The notes beneath the pieces were generated by a model. That model was given only the letters and a program-made list of their open reading frames with translations. It searched no databases and had not been told where the DNA came from. A DNA stretch of 22,316 nucleotides, from NCBI GenBank assembly GCA_910592205.1, contig CAJVPJ010000541.1, forward strand, positions 1 to 22,316, given 5' to 3'. Shown in pieces: positions 9,095 through 19,764 of this stretch (positions are counted from its first letter, which is position 1; every line of letters begins with the position of its first letter). Source of the DNA: Paraglomus occultum. Taxonomy: Eukaryota > Glomeromycota > Glomeromycetes > Paraglomerales > Paraglomeraceae. Both the position numbers and the translations under genes were made by a program.

Positions 9095-10111
9095 TCATTG
9101 ATACAAAATTGCCCTCTCAATATCGCCCTCAACGTTGTCCGTTACGATGTTGTTTACCGCATTGTTATATCCAATATTATGCCTAATTTCTTCTGTTGCC
9201 CGTCTTTCTGCAAGATAATTTCCATTGGCAGAATGAAAAAAACCGGTTGGTATTTGCATGTCGTTGAGTAACTGAGCAGAAGGCAAGCCCATACTTTCTC
9301 TTGTTTCTTCGTTTACACTCCATTGTATTGGCTGGTGAGCCAGCGCGCTAAACTCAGAAAAACACGTAAATGGCTCTTGATAAATTATCGGTGAGGTTGA
9401 TGGAAAATAAGTATGAACAAAGGGCTGCATTTGAGTTGTACGGACATAAGCGTCGTGTTGAACATACGAGGTAGGCGAGTTTACTGATTGATATACAATT
9501 GGTGTGCTTGTTGATGGTAGATTCGATGGTACAGCATGTATTGCCGTAGTCAGTTCATCGTTGCACGTAGTGTTAATAAATACGTTATTTTTGTCGCCAG
9601 TAATTTCCGTTGTGCTCTCTTTATTTGCAATATTGTTTGCCTCTAGTTTTTCCCCGTTCATATTTTTTCCGTAAGCCTTGTCTGCTGTTTCACCCCTTTT
9701 GACTTTTCGTACTTTTCCATTACCACCTCCATCTTCTCTAATAAATGAATTAATATTAACCGGTATCTGTTTCTGTACTTCTTCCCTCCATTTATCCAAG
9801 TGCCTTTTAACACGATTGTTAGCGTACTGCCAGATTTTCGCTGCAAGCCGTGATATGTTTCCTCGGTCAGGATTATACAACGTACAAGCCTTGTGCATAC
9901 ATCGAGGCAAGTGCTCTTTGAAAGCCTGAAGAGAGACACGAATAACCAGAAATCTGTTTAAAGCAACTTGTTTGTGGCAACGTGAAGCCAGTTCTGAAAC
10001 AGAGAGTATTGGAAAAGCGAACGTGTGTACTGTAGACTCGCACGGTACGGTTATTTGAAGGTTGGCATTAGGTAATAGGGAACAACAATATCGTTTATCG
10101 TGTGAACACAT
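9095..10111 (-). CDS. HMG gene C: MATA-HMG-like protein, Cys-bearing subfamily
   Basis: A predicted DNA-binding regulator of 338 residues from the ATG at 10111. The frame stays open to a GTG at 10147, directly after a tttttag that resembles a splice acceptor, so an upstream exon is possible, but I found no ATG-plus-donor partner. The HMG box covers about residues 52-113: helix 1 N-R-F-L-V-I-R, helix 2 I-S-R-L-A-A-K-I-W, then a basic helix 3 (V-K-R-H-L-D-K-W). Cys45, Cys71 and Cys76 match genes B and E position for position. A basic cluster (K-V-R-K-V-K-R) follows the box and is a likely nuclear signal. The C-terminal half is rich in Ser, Thr, Pro, Tyr and Gln, as in many transcription factor activation regions, and resembles the tail of gene E. 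The motif-based family call is firm; the biological role is unknown. Confidence 0.82.
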   Translation of the reverse strand: MCSHDKRYCCSLLPNANLQITVPCESTVHTFAFPILSVSELASRCHKQVALNRFLVIRVSLQAFKEHLPRCMHKACTLYNPDRGNISRLAAKIWQYANNRVKRHLDKWREEVQKQIPVNINSFIREDGGGNGKVRKVKRGETADKAYGKNMNGEKLEANNIANKESTTEITGDKNNVFINTTCNDELTTAIHAVPSNLPSTSTPIVYQSVNSPTSYVQHDAYVRTTQMQPFVHTYFPSTSPIIYQEPFTCFSEFSALAHQPIQWSVNEETRESMGLPSAQLLNDMQIPTGFFHSANGNYLAERRATEEIRHNIGYNNAVNNIVTDNVEGDIERAILYQ

Positions 10112-13100
10112 ATTAACCAGAGGTAATAGAGAGAGGTATTTTGCCACTAAAAAATATACAAGAGTTTAATAGTCCTGGAGACGGATATAAAAAAAAAGGG
10201 TAGGAAGGGAAATGGTATACTGGGATTGTACTTTACAGTTTATATTTAAGAACGGAGTTTATTAAATGAGCAAAGTAAACCTTAAATGAAAACCAAATGT
10301 TTTTATTTTTAACCAAGTCAAAAAGTGTTAATAAATCATATTAGCTCATAAACCAAAAAATTAAGTCTTAGTTGTAACGTTTTCCCCCACTTCCGTAATG
10401 TCACGGAACAGTTTTGCGTAGAGCAAAGTAAAACTCGCAGGAATTCGGCCTTCAAATATGACTATACGCGAAATGTTGTCCAACATACACTTGGTAGCAA
10501 TGTGTACGAAAAATCAGGATTTGGATCGGGTGCGAAGAATAACGTTTGATCCGTGAAGATAGGGGCAATGTACAATGCTGCGCGTATAGTGAATAGTATC
10601 GTAACATGGGACATCACGTGGAAACTGGTGATATGATTGATAAGTATTGAACCGCAGATAAGGAAAGTCCAAATTTTAAAGTAAATGGAAACATATACTT
10701 GCTATAGAAATATTCAATCAATTGACTCATTTACATGATTATCATCCCGCGCGTGTTACCGCGTGCGCTGGGCTTCTTGGTATTGTGCATATCTTTACCT
10801 ATTACATGCTTTCAGGTCTGTGATTCGTAAACGATTACTCGGTAAATACTTCAAGACAGAATTTGAGAACTTATAGAAGAAATGATTGTACAAAGTTGGA
10901 TTCCCATTCCCACATGGAAGGTGGTAAAAAAAATCAGCGATGAGATTGATAGAGCAGATTTTCATTTGTTCATAATGGTCACTGTTTTGTCAACAATTGC
11001 TATTGTCAGTTTGTGATGCCTTCCGAATTGTCCAGAAAAAACTATGATTTGCAATCGCAGGTTCGTTGGCTGCGCCATGCAATTGAAGCAAGGTGTGGCG
11101 TTTATATGTTTGTTTTGTACTAAGCATCTCGGGCTAGACCCCAATTAGTAAGCCAGCAGTCCCATGATCATTCAGAGTTCCCTGAATTGATCAATAGCGA
11201 TGGAATACAATTGACAAAAAAATCCAGCCCTGCAGCATGCCATATAAGGACTAATTGCCGCAAAAAATATTTTACATCTTTTATTACATAAAAAGTGATT
11301 ACTATCATGTAATACATTTTTATTTCGTTCCAAAGTTCTTTATTATCCAGTTTGATCCGTATTAGTATTCGTGCATAACGATAGTAAATACCAAATAATG
11401 TTATACCACACACTCGTCATTATTCTCAGAATTAAATGACGTATGATTTATTTTTAGAACTGTTGCGCAAAACGTTGAAGTAAAATATGTGATCAAACAC
11501 TGTACGCATAATAAAAAGCAAACTTAAATGGGAAAGCCATATTATTTAATCGCATTCATTTGTGGAAACATGACGAAAGTGAACACGTTTTTGGTAAAGT
11601 GCGAGCGAAAAAATAACACAGTGAAACAGACGTTACAAAATTTCCAAATTATTTATGCGGTCTTACATTAAACTGGCTACAAATTATCTGAGCAACAATT
11701 AGAGCCTCATTGTTCAATACTCCTAATATTTCACATCCATTGAGGTTTTTGATTAGATATTATTCGACTTTTGGTAAAGTAATCGTGTACAGTTATTGTC
11801 TCGGAGACGTAGTGATGAGTACTGACAGACACAATATATCGACTGCATAAATGTTATGTCCAATCGCGCCGCCACTATTAAAGAGCTAGCAATTGAGTGG
11901 CTTGTGCGACGATGTTTTTTAATTTGTACAGTGGCTAATTCCCGAAATGTATCACTATTTAATGTGTTACATTAGAACCTTAAAAATCAAATGACGCTTT
12001 TGAAGTAGCAGATATCCTTTGTCCTAGAAAATAGCATCAAGTGGATTTGCTCTTACAGCGGCTAGAGACATATAATTTGACAGCATTAATTACTGTATGT
12101 ACCAATTAGCGGTATGTGAGATGCTCTTACTAATTATTAAAGAAAAAGTCGCTGTGTGCATATTTAACATGCATACATCTTCGTCAGTATTGTATTGGTT
12201 ACATACACTATAAAGTCTACGGGAAGAAAAAATTAGTTGTCTTTTCTATATTTTGCGTTTCACAATAGGCGGAGCATCGAATGTTAAATGCGTAAAGACA
12301 ATAGTTTGTCCACTATAATAGCAAGAATTAATAATAATCATAACAAAAGGTCAACATAATACGATAATATAAACGAATAAAAGCACTAGTGTATTGTTAG
12401 TTATCTATTTGTAAACTCTGTAACAAAAATTTGTTAACGGATAAATAGATTTGAGTGCTGTATAACAAAGATAAAAGGCATATCCGTGTCAAGTCTAGAA
12501 TCATTTGTTAAATATATATATATATATATTGGAGACTAAGTCTTTTTTTTTTCTTTTAGTATTCTGAAAATACACTTTAGATTTGTTGTCAATTATCAAA
12601 AAAAAAACTTTTTTTTTGTCTAGCAACTGATATAGTCGTATTTAAGATAGATTGTTTTGGTCGGAGTTGTAAAAATAATGATCAATATCTACATCTAGTT
12701 TTCTACCATTGTACACATTTTAGTTTTTCAATTAATAATTAAATGTACAAATGCGTAAAGCATTTTGAAGAGCATTGCTCAGCCCTAATTGTAAACAGAA
12801 CACACTCACGCTGTAACATCGCGTAATCTGAGCAACTAAATTGTAATTGGTCAGGACAATACGCTTTAGCAATGAATGTCATTTCCTGTCATACTGTTCG
12901 TATTCATAACAGTAAAAATGCACTATTTTTTGTGCAAGAAAAAAAGCCCGTTATGCATAATTAAACTTTTATATCGGATATAAGAAACGGTTCGTAAGTT
13001 GTAATTCTAAAAATTGGTACGTATCTAAGTGTACAAATATTTAATATTACACCGCATGGATTCGATTCAGTATCCAACAATGTTTGACCCAATTCATGCA

Positions 13101-13449
13101 GCTCAAATGTTCAATGACTTTTTCCTGGTAGCTATTGTTTATGCACATTAACAATTATTAAGCATCAGGTGAGGGGACCAAAGTGCGTATTACATTCGAT
13201 ATTTTGACAAAGTTGTGCACAACTTTAATTAAGATGCGAGCCATTTTACGTTACTGCTTTTAATTAGACACAAGCTTCCTTTGGTCGATATTGTTATTTA
13301 ATTGAATAACATTATGTCGTGTTTCCAATAAGATCGGAAGATTAATTTGTACGCTTATATAGGAAACTTTTTTTTCTACGTGTAAAAAATTGGTTTTTTT
13401 TGTCTTGGATTATATGTACAAAACGCCCAATATTTGCAATTCTATAATC
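10112..13449. other. 3.3 kb AT-rich spacer between genes C and D
   Basis: No recognisable gene on either strand; minus-strand frames at 10962-11144 and 11168-11413 lack domains. It contains a TA dinucleotide run near 12513-12530 and an A10-C-T9 tract at 12598-12617. It should contain the promoter of gene C at its left end and the 3' untranslated region of gene D at its right end. Confidence 0.5.
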
Positions 13450-14403
13450 TTAAAGTGTGCTCCGAATATTTGCTTCTTCTATATACATGTTAATTTTAAC
13501 CGCAAGAGTTTCTATTGCCTTTTTAGCAGACTCGGATTTTTTCCGCCAGGTCTTGCTTGCAAATTCGCTAATATAGCATTGAAAGCCGCCATTCTGGAAC
13601 TCTTTTTTCTTGTATTCTAGATTTTTGGATAAGAGCGCGCGATACACCATAAATAAATTAACACGCTTCGTACCCCTCCCACGTTTTCGCCACATCTTAA
13701 TCATGTTAAGAATATCTTCTTCCGATGGCAATTCGAGATAAACAATACAGTCTTTATAGTCGGCCAAAATTACGCCATTGATAATATCGAGTTCGGCCTT
13801 GTTGTTTTTGCATGCGTTGTGTGTGCGAATGGGAGCATTGGTATATACAACGATAGCATTAATGTTACTATTTTCTACTGGTACGCTGCTTGAGCCAACG
13901 TCATTAATAGTTTTGTTAAAATAATTGTTAATGTAGCTGTAACTGCTGTAGTGATGGTGGTGGTTGTAATGGTAGTAATTGTAACTGTTGGCATAGGCGC
14001 TGTTTCCGCCATCGTTGTTGCTGTTGCCGCCATCGTGGTAATAAATGTCATACTTTGAAAAGTGTTGGACAAAGTAGCCAACGTGATTGGGAGTGCAACT
14101 GAAAATGCCATCGTTATCGCTGCAGATATAAAAATCTTCATGGTTGGGATGCATATTGCACATAGTTATGGAACTCAATTCTTCATCGTTCTTCACATAT
14201 CGTACATTATGACTACCACTGTTGCATCCGGAGATGTAATGTAGGCTTTGCTCAGAGGAGCGAGCGATAAAGTAAAGAGCATTGCCAATGTGACAAGAGC
14301 TGGATGTGTTGCAATAAAAGTTGAAGTCTTTGCCGTTGTTTATGATATGATGTTCATTGACCAAGTTCGAGCGGACATTGGGATCAGAACTGTGAAATGT
14401 CAT
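13450..14403 (-). CDS. HMG gene D: MATA-HMG-like protein with C-terminal HMG box
   Basis: A predicted DNA-binding protein of 317 residues in a single frame from the ATG at 14403. The HMG box is C-terminal, about residues 248-308: N-L-F-M-V-Y-R opens helix 1, I-S-E-F-A-S-K-T-W (278-286) is helix 2, and a lysine-rich helix 3 follows. The preceding L-P-S-E-E-D-I-L and the basic R-K-R-G-R-G-T-K-R match the lead-in seen in fungal MATA-HMG proteins. The N-terminal 220 residues are not a recognised domain; residues 123-163 are a Tyr, Asn, His and Ser low-complexity stretch with a His4 run, and several Cys are scattered before it. It lacks the three conserved Cys of genes B, C and E, so it is a more distant member. 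Same strand as its HMG neighbours. Confidence 0.75.
   Translation of the reverse strand: MTFHSSDPNVRSNLVNEHHIINNGKDFNFYCNTSSSCHIGNALYFIARSSEQSLHYISGCNSGSHNVRYVKNDEELSSITMCNMHPNHEDFYICSDNDGIFSCTPNHVGYFVQHFSKYDIYYHDGGNSNNDGGNSAYANSYNYYHYNHHHHYSSYSYINNYFNKTINDVGSSSVPVENSNINAIVVYTNAPIRTHNACKNNKAELDIINGVILADYKDCIVYLELPSEEDILNMIKMWRKRGRGTKRVNLFMVYRALLSKNLEYKKKEFQNGGFQCYISEFASKTWRKKSESAKKAIETLAVKINMYIEEANIRSTL
13910..14040 (-). repeat. Trinucleotide-rich low-complexity coding stretch in gene D
   Basis: Degenerate runs of ggt, gta and gtt triplets on the plus strand encode, on the minus strand, the Asn/Tyr/His/Ser-rich stretch of HMG gene D, including four consecutive His. Such tracts are prone to length change. 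The long frames seen on the opposite strand and in other frames here are shadows of this composition. Confidence 0.7.
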
Positions 14404-15958
14404 TGTGATCAGTTGAAATGCATTCCCTTACAAGCTGTGGGCAACAAGTTTAAAACAATGTACAATTCAGTGAGATGCTTTAGTAGCCTATAATCCTATA
14501 TTCAACGGTATAACTGACAAAATATAAACTCACCAAATAATGTGGTGAGAGAGAACGCCGAGATGCTCATTAACACCGTTGCGTGCTATTCCCTGCTTTC
14601 ATATTTCATTATTTAACGCACCTTTTTAGGTAACTTCGGAATCATCATTCCGATCTACGACATACGTACTGCGCTGGCGTTGTACTACTAACTATTTACA
14701 TCAATATAATCACACCTTCCGGAGAACCCAGTCGATGCTGCGGTGGAAACCACTGTTTGGATTTGGTTGTCAAGAATGGAGAACACGTTTGCTGCTGTTG
14801 TATTTGATAGTGTTTAAATTTGCCCTTAGCAAAACCGACCATTTTAATAAGCAATATTAGAAGCATGTTAGTTCTGGTATTATCGGAGGCAAAATTACTG
14901 AATCTAAAATTATCTGAACAAAGAGAAAAGATCTCCCATTTGTATTAGACAGTACGACAACTTTGCACTTTACTGGAAGAACAATGTCTATTGTTGACAT
15001 TTTTTGAGATTGTTAGCACATGTAAAATAATAATATTGTCCAAGTACTTACTTATTATTACGATATTGTTACTAATGCAAGTATTACATGGGGCGCTCGC
15101 CCGCATCAATGTTCTCATTCCACAAGGTTTAGTTCAAGTTTCATTTAAAACGGACAAACATTTATGCTATCAATCAATCACTGATGACTTGGTTGTGCAA
15201 GCTGACAAATCAAGTAACAATGTTCGAATTACAGGAAGACAAATGACAAAGCCAAACTTGTTTAGAAACTTGCAGACATTAATTCATTTAGCATGCTGAA
15301 AAAATGCAAAATTTTAACAGCAAACTAAATCAACGTTTTTCGAAACAATGTTGTCCGTCAATCGCTTGTACAGCAATACAAATGTGGCTGTTCTCACTTT
15401 TCCTATCGCAAGATCGGCTTTTCGTCGCGTAAACCCGATATTGATAATAGTAACGCATTATTGTTTTGACATTGATTAGCCAATAAATGATTAGTGATGG
15501 TACTGCATTATAATGTTTATCAATCTTTATCATCGCTTTTACGAGAAATTTATCATATATAAATTGCATTAAACTGAATAAGGTATCACTTTGAGATATC
15601 TTCCGAGGTTCGACTATACATGAACTAGCGCCATCCGTCATTGGCTAAAATAAACAATACGATATAATATTACTATTACACAACGTCATGACTAAACACT
15701 CGGCTTTTTAATACATTACATCAAATGTTCTCCAAATTTTGTTTCTGTATCATTCCGTATTGTTACATTCAAAGACGAGTAAGAAACATTTAAAGACAAA
15801 GGCTCTTTCTGGGACTATGAAAAGTCTTTCCAGAGTCGGCAGAATGTCTGCAACGTTGAATGGATATTAATGAAGAGGCACTTTGAGGAAGTTAGATGGT
15901 CGAACCGATAATTATTATCAATTTTCTGGAAATAAAGGTCTACACGCAAAACTTTTCA

Positions 15959-15978
15959 CCCCCCCCCCCCCCCCCCCC
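15959..15978 (+). repeat. Homopolymer run of 20 C
   Basis: An uninterrupted run of 20 cytosines in otherwise AT-rich spacer. The minus strand is a G20 tract able in principle to form a G-quadruplex. It could also be a sequencing or assembly artefact, as homopolymer length is often unreliable. Confidence 0.95.
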
Positions 15979-16253
15979 ACGTACTCTAAAATTGATGGTT
16001 GCGTTCCGTAAATATAAATTATGTTCTGTATGAAAAATTTATCTGAAAAAAAATGTTATATCGCTTGCATATTTTATGTAAACAACAACAATTTTGCATC
16101 ATTTGGAGATAATTGATTACAAGCTTATCGAGGAAAAAAAGTTAAGTTGAACCAAACCGCTATAGAACTGTAGGGTGGCACGCAGCAAACGGAGATTGCG
16201 GTTCCAACCGTTAAACGAGTTTTTTCAATATTTGACAGAAGACAAAGTGATGA

Positions 16254-16337
16254 ACCTTAGTTGGATCTGTCTCAGTTCTGGACTGAGACAACTGAGTTTT
16301 GGCTGGGTTCGGGACTGAGACAGGTGCCGAATTCAGG
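16254..16337 (+). repeat. Dispersed element, copy 1
   Basis: About 84 bases that align with the reverse complement of 17371-17444. Shared landmarks in order are acct(t/c)agttgga, ctgtctc(a/g)gttctgg, caactg(a/c)gtt, gag(a)ca and ccgaattc. It includes a perfect hairpin, tgtctcag at 16268-16275 and ctgagaca at 16283-16290, with a 7-base loop. No coding potential, so perhaps a fragment of a non-autonomous mobile element; no target-site duplication is evident. Confidence 0.65.
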
Positions 16338-17370
16338 CACAACAAAAATCAATTAATACAATTTGATTGGCTTCTCAAATCTTTCTATTCCTGACTTTGC
16401 ATTATGCGTGTAATAGCTGTTATATCAAAACATATTTCCGATAGAATTAATATGTATTTTTTGCCATATGCTTAATCGAGAGATTACTAACAAATTACGG
16501 CAATTTATTAAGTTTATAAAAAATTTCGTACCAAGCTATATTTGTTTTATTGTTTTTACAATGTTCAGATGTGTTCTACCGCTTATTATTATAAGCTAGT
16601 TTCGTAACAATAAAAAAACTTTTTATTACCATTTTATTCAAAGAGTATAACCAATTAACTCCAGTTACTTGTTAATTACATATTATACATTAACAAATTG
16701 CAAATGCTCCAAGCAAGTGCATTTGTCCATTGTTTCTTTACTAATTCTCATGTACTGTTTAGAATTATTCAAGGATTAGAGTAATTCGGCAATTTTACGT
16801 TAAACAGTATATGGTAAATATTGTGTTTCCATGCTAATATATAAATGAGTAAGAAATTTCCTCGTGTTGCTTGCGCCTGTTTTAACACCAATTTATAATA
16901 TGTTAATAACATTATAATTAATATTTCAGATCGACACATATCAAGTTATGAAATAATTGCACCAAAATTAACTGCTCTATGCTTGCCAAATGTTCGCATT
17001 AGAGTTGGATTAACTATGATCGTTTGCTTCTGATCGACTGATAATTTTTCGCTCGAATGTAGATTTAGATTCACGTACTTGATACAAACGTTTTCGCGGA
17101 CAAGCAAGACGACGACGACGACTGTTTATTGAAAGCAAACCTACTGTATAATGTTAACTATTAACGCCAGCAAACGAACGGTGATGACTTTTAAAAGAAG
17201 CGTGCGCAACAGACGAGTATTTTGAAATTTGCTATTGACTATATTATTTGGACTGCAAAATTTTGTTGCTTTCCCGGAAGCTTTTGTGGCCGAGATCTAT
17301 AAATAAAATTGGTTTAAGAGTTGCTTTTTTTTTTTTTGCAATGTGTGTGGGCTTACAATATACGTTTTGT

Positions 17371-17444
17371 CCGAATTCGGAACTTGCCTCATTTCAGAAC
17401 GCAGTTGGTTCAGCCCAGAACCGAGACAGGTTTCCAACTGAGGT
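17371..17444 (-). repeat. Dispersed element, copy 2 (inverted)
   Basis: The reverse complement of this segment aligns with 16254-16337, with a gap of about 13 bases in its second half and scattered substitutions. The hairpin of copy 1 is partly lost. Flanking sequence on both sides is unrelated, which is expected of an inserted element rather than a segmental duplication. Confidence 0.65.
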
Positions 17445-18636
17445 ATAGAATACCGACCAGCTAATGAAATTAATAAACACAAAATTTTGGATATAATTTA
17501 TTAGAACGTAATTTTTACTAGAAATGTAGTGTCCATTATCAACTGCAAATTTTGTCTGGTTAAAGACTTTATCTTCTTTTATTCTATCAGACGTAAAATT
17601 TTATAAATTTTTTATTCTATTATTTCCTTTTAGGCTCCCTGATGGCTCGAACCGAGCCTTTCTCTTTTGCTCTTCTAAATTTCTGCTGTCTCTATCAAGG
17701 GGTTTGATAATTTACTGCATTACTAAAAGAAAGTTCCGATAAAGAATTTTTTTCAAAAATTAGTAATCACGTTACATAGTCAATTAGGCAATTAAGACCG
17801 ATTGGATAATTATAGTTGCCCGATTACTTGACTTAATGGTTGATAAATTTTTCGTGCATCATAAATTGTTTATTACATACATAACATTAGATCTACTAAG
17901 CCATAGCAAAAGTTCAAATTTTTATGTTGTAAGTTACATTATTGTAAAAGGATGGCCTTTATCGGAGATTCCGAAATAATTCCTTGGACCAGACGTAGGC
18001 AAACGCCCGATCCGTGTGAGTTCTTAATCAATGTAAGAATATTAACATTCGAAACTGAACAGCAGGTCAGGTATAATCATGCAATATGCAAATATATGCA
18101 TTGCTTCCAGTAATTTGTAATGGTTCTGGTAAACTCGTTGTGATTATATGTTCACTGTTTTAAAATGTGCAAATAGATGGGAATAATAATTGGCCGGATT
18201 GGGCGATCCGCGGGCCCAGTAAATCCCGATATCGCAATAATTGGCGAGTAACCACAAATGGTCGTGATATAATAGATTTTGGGTCATCAATGAGATCCCT
18301 TAATTAATAGATGCAGATCTCCGCTCGTTAAGCATTCAATAGCTTTTGTGAGATATCTTTGACATAACTCGCAGCATAATCAATGTTTACCCGTTTACTC
18401 CTGCATGAATTTTTGTTTCATTGACATTGAAATTTTCGGTAAACTTTTACTTCTTTATTCATTTGAATCATAGCGTTGTCGTTGAGAGGGAAAAAGAAGC
18501 AAAAATAATAATTAATTAAACCATCTAGACATTAATAATAAACCAATTAAATGGTTGACAAAGTCTCACTAACGAAATGATGAGATCACTTCTTCGAAAA
18601 CTGTGGGGAGTAATTGGCTTATCTTGTTATTAATGT

Positions 18637-19764
18637 TTAGATAGTGTGTCGTAAACCTGTCACGAAATTGATTGGATGATAAAAAGAAGGAAGCGTTGGT
18701 AGTAATATTTGTTCATAAGTTGTTGTCCGATTGTCCAAAATCTGTGCAGGTGGTCTTATTGGTGAAGTAACATGTCCATAGTGTGAGTTTGATGGTTGAT
18801 ATAGTGGTGGTCTATGAACAACGTAGGATAATTCATGCTAAAAAGAGAATTAGATAACGTATTAATATGAATAAAACGTCAATTAATTATAATTTAAATA
18901 TTAAATGCGTGATGCTTTTTTAAAAATAAAACATACAAAAGGTCGAGGTGACCAAATACCCGATACATCAGCACTGGATAATATCCTAGTCCGAGTATTG
19001 TCTTGAAATGCATTGTTATTAAAAGTATTATTTTCATTTATACCATGCAATTGAAAATTAGACTGGTGTGGATATGGCCGGTAAAGTTGCTGAAGCTGCT
19101 TATCCTGCTGGTGCAGTTTGTCTTGATTTTTATTATATCTCGCAGCTGCAACTCCTTCATCAACCTTGTTAGTTTTGCTTTCGGAGTTAATCCTTTTCAT
19201 AAGTTCATTGGCCCTTTTCATATCATCTTCACTATTTTCATTAATTTCATTAACCACCTTCACTTTACTCGATCTCTGCCTTTTAACCTTCTGAATTTGT
19301 GATTGATTTTGTTGCCGTCGTCGTTGTAGACCGGGATTAACGTGTACAAATTTCTCAGCATACTTTGACCACTTGGCTTCAACGTTACTTCTTAACTTGG
19401 CAAAAAAAGATTTTATTTTGGCATCTTCGAATACTTGACTAGCAAGTTTGGATACTTTTGTCCAGTCTGGCTTGTGTAGTAAACATTGAGCGATATGGCA
19501 TTCTGGCCACTCTATCTTGGAATCATTGAGTGACATGCGAAGAAGGAGAAAGCTGTTCGTACAATTATTACCGGAACAACGGCGTATAATGCTTTCTGAA
19601 GAGAGAGGGCGGAGACATATGTCGTGTACGCAAATATTACTCCGAACGTTGATACATATAGAGTCTATCCATATATATGACGCCACAGTCTGTGGAAAAC
19701 GCGGGAATGGAGGAGATGGAGGAGGAGTAGAAAGTGGCGGTGAAGAGGGAGTTTCGGTTGTCAT
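18637..19764 (-). CDS. HMG gene E: MATA-HMG-like protein, Cys-bearing subfamily, two exons
   Basis: A predicted DNA-binding regulator. The first ATG is at 19764; the frame is open from a TTG at 19782, which is an unlikely eukaryotic start. Exon 1 is 19764-18937 and exon 2 is 18837-18637, joined in phase across a 99-base intron with donor gtatgt and acceptor tttttag, giving 342 residues. Without splicing the frame stops at 18901 after 11 unrelated residues. Layout: Pro/Ser-rich N-terminus (8-24); HMG box about 70-132 with N-S-F-L-L-L-R in helix 1 and V-S-K-L-A-S-Q-V-F in helix 2; a basic cluster after the box (Q-R-R-R, K-V-K-R-Q-R) as a likely nuclear signal; a Gln/Asn-rich middle; and a Pro/Tyr-rich tail from exon 2. 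Cys63, Cys89 and Cys94 match genes B and C exactly. The family call is good; the role is unknown. Confidence 0.8.

Larger units (their letters stand above)
14404..18636. other. 4.2 kb AT-rich spacer between genes D and E
   Basis: No recognisable gene. Frames at 14991-15299 (+, TTG start) and 15330-15641 (-, ATG start, 103 codons) carry no domain I know. It contains a 20-base C run at 15959-15978, a pair of related inverted elements at 16254-16337 and 17371-17444, a short gac repeat near 17109-17122, and a perfect 5-base-stem inverted repeat at 17644-17658 that resembles no complete tRNA. The gene D promoter should lie just above 14403. Confidence 0.5.

Noticed and set aside
9658-9939. Frames on both strands overlapping gene C
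   Set aside because: They lie wholly inside gene C in other frames and carry no domain.
12513-12617. TA run and A10-C-T9 tract
   Set aside because: Common simple-sequence features in AT-rich fungal spacer DNA.
13875-14244. Thr/Ala-rich minus-strand frame and the plus-strand frames over gene D
   Set aside because: They are shadows of the trinucleotide-rich coding sequence of gene D.
17644-17658. Inverted repeat ggctc...gagcc containing a T-loop-like ggttcga on the minus strand
   Set aside because: The stem loop is not followed by an acceptor stem or preceded by D and anticodon arms, so it is not a tRNA gene.
1137-19764. A sexM/sexP mating locus
   Set aside because: HMG genes are present, but neither a triose-phosphate transporter nor an RNA helicase gene flanks them in the window.
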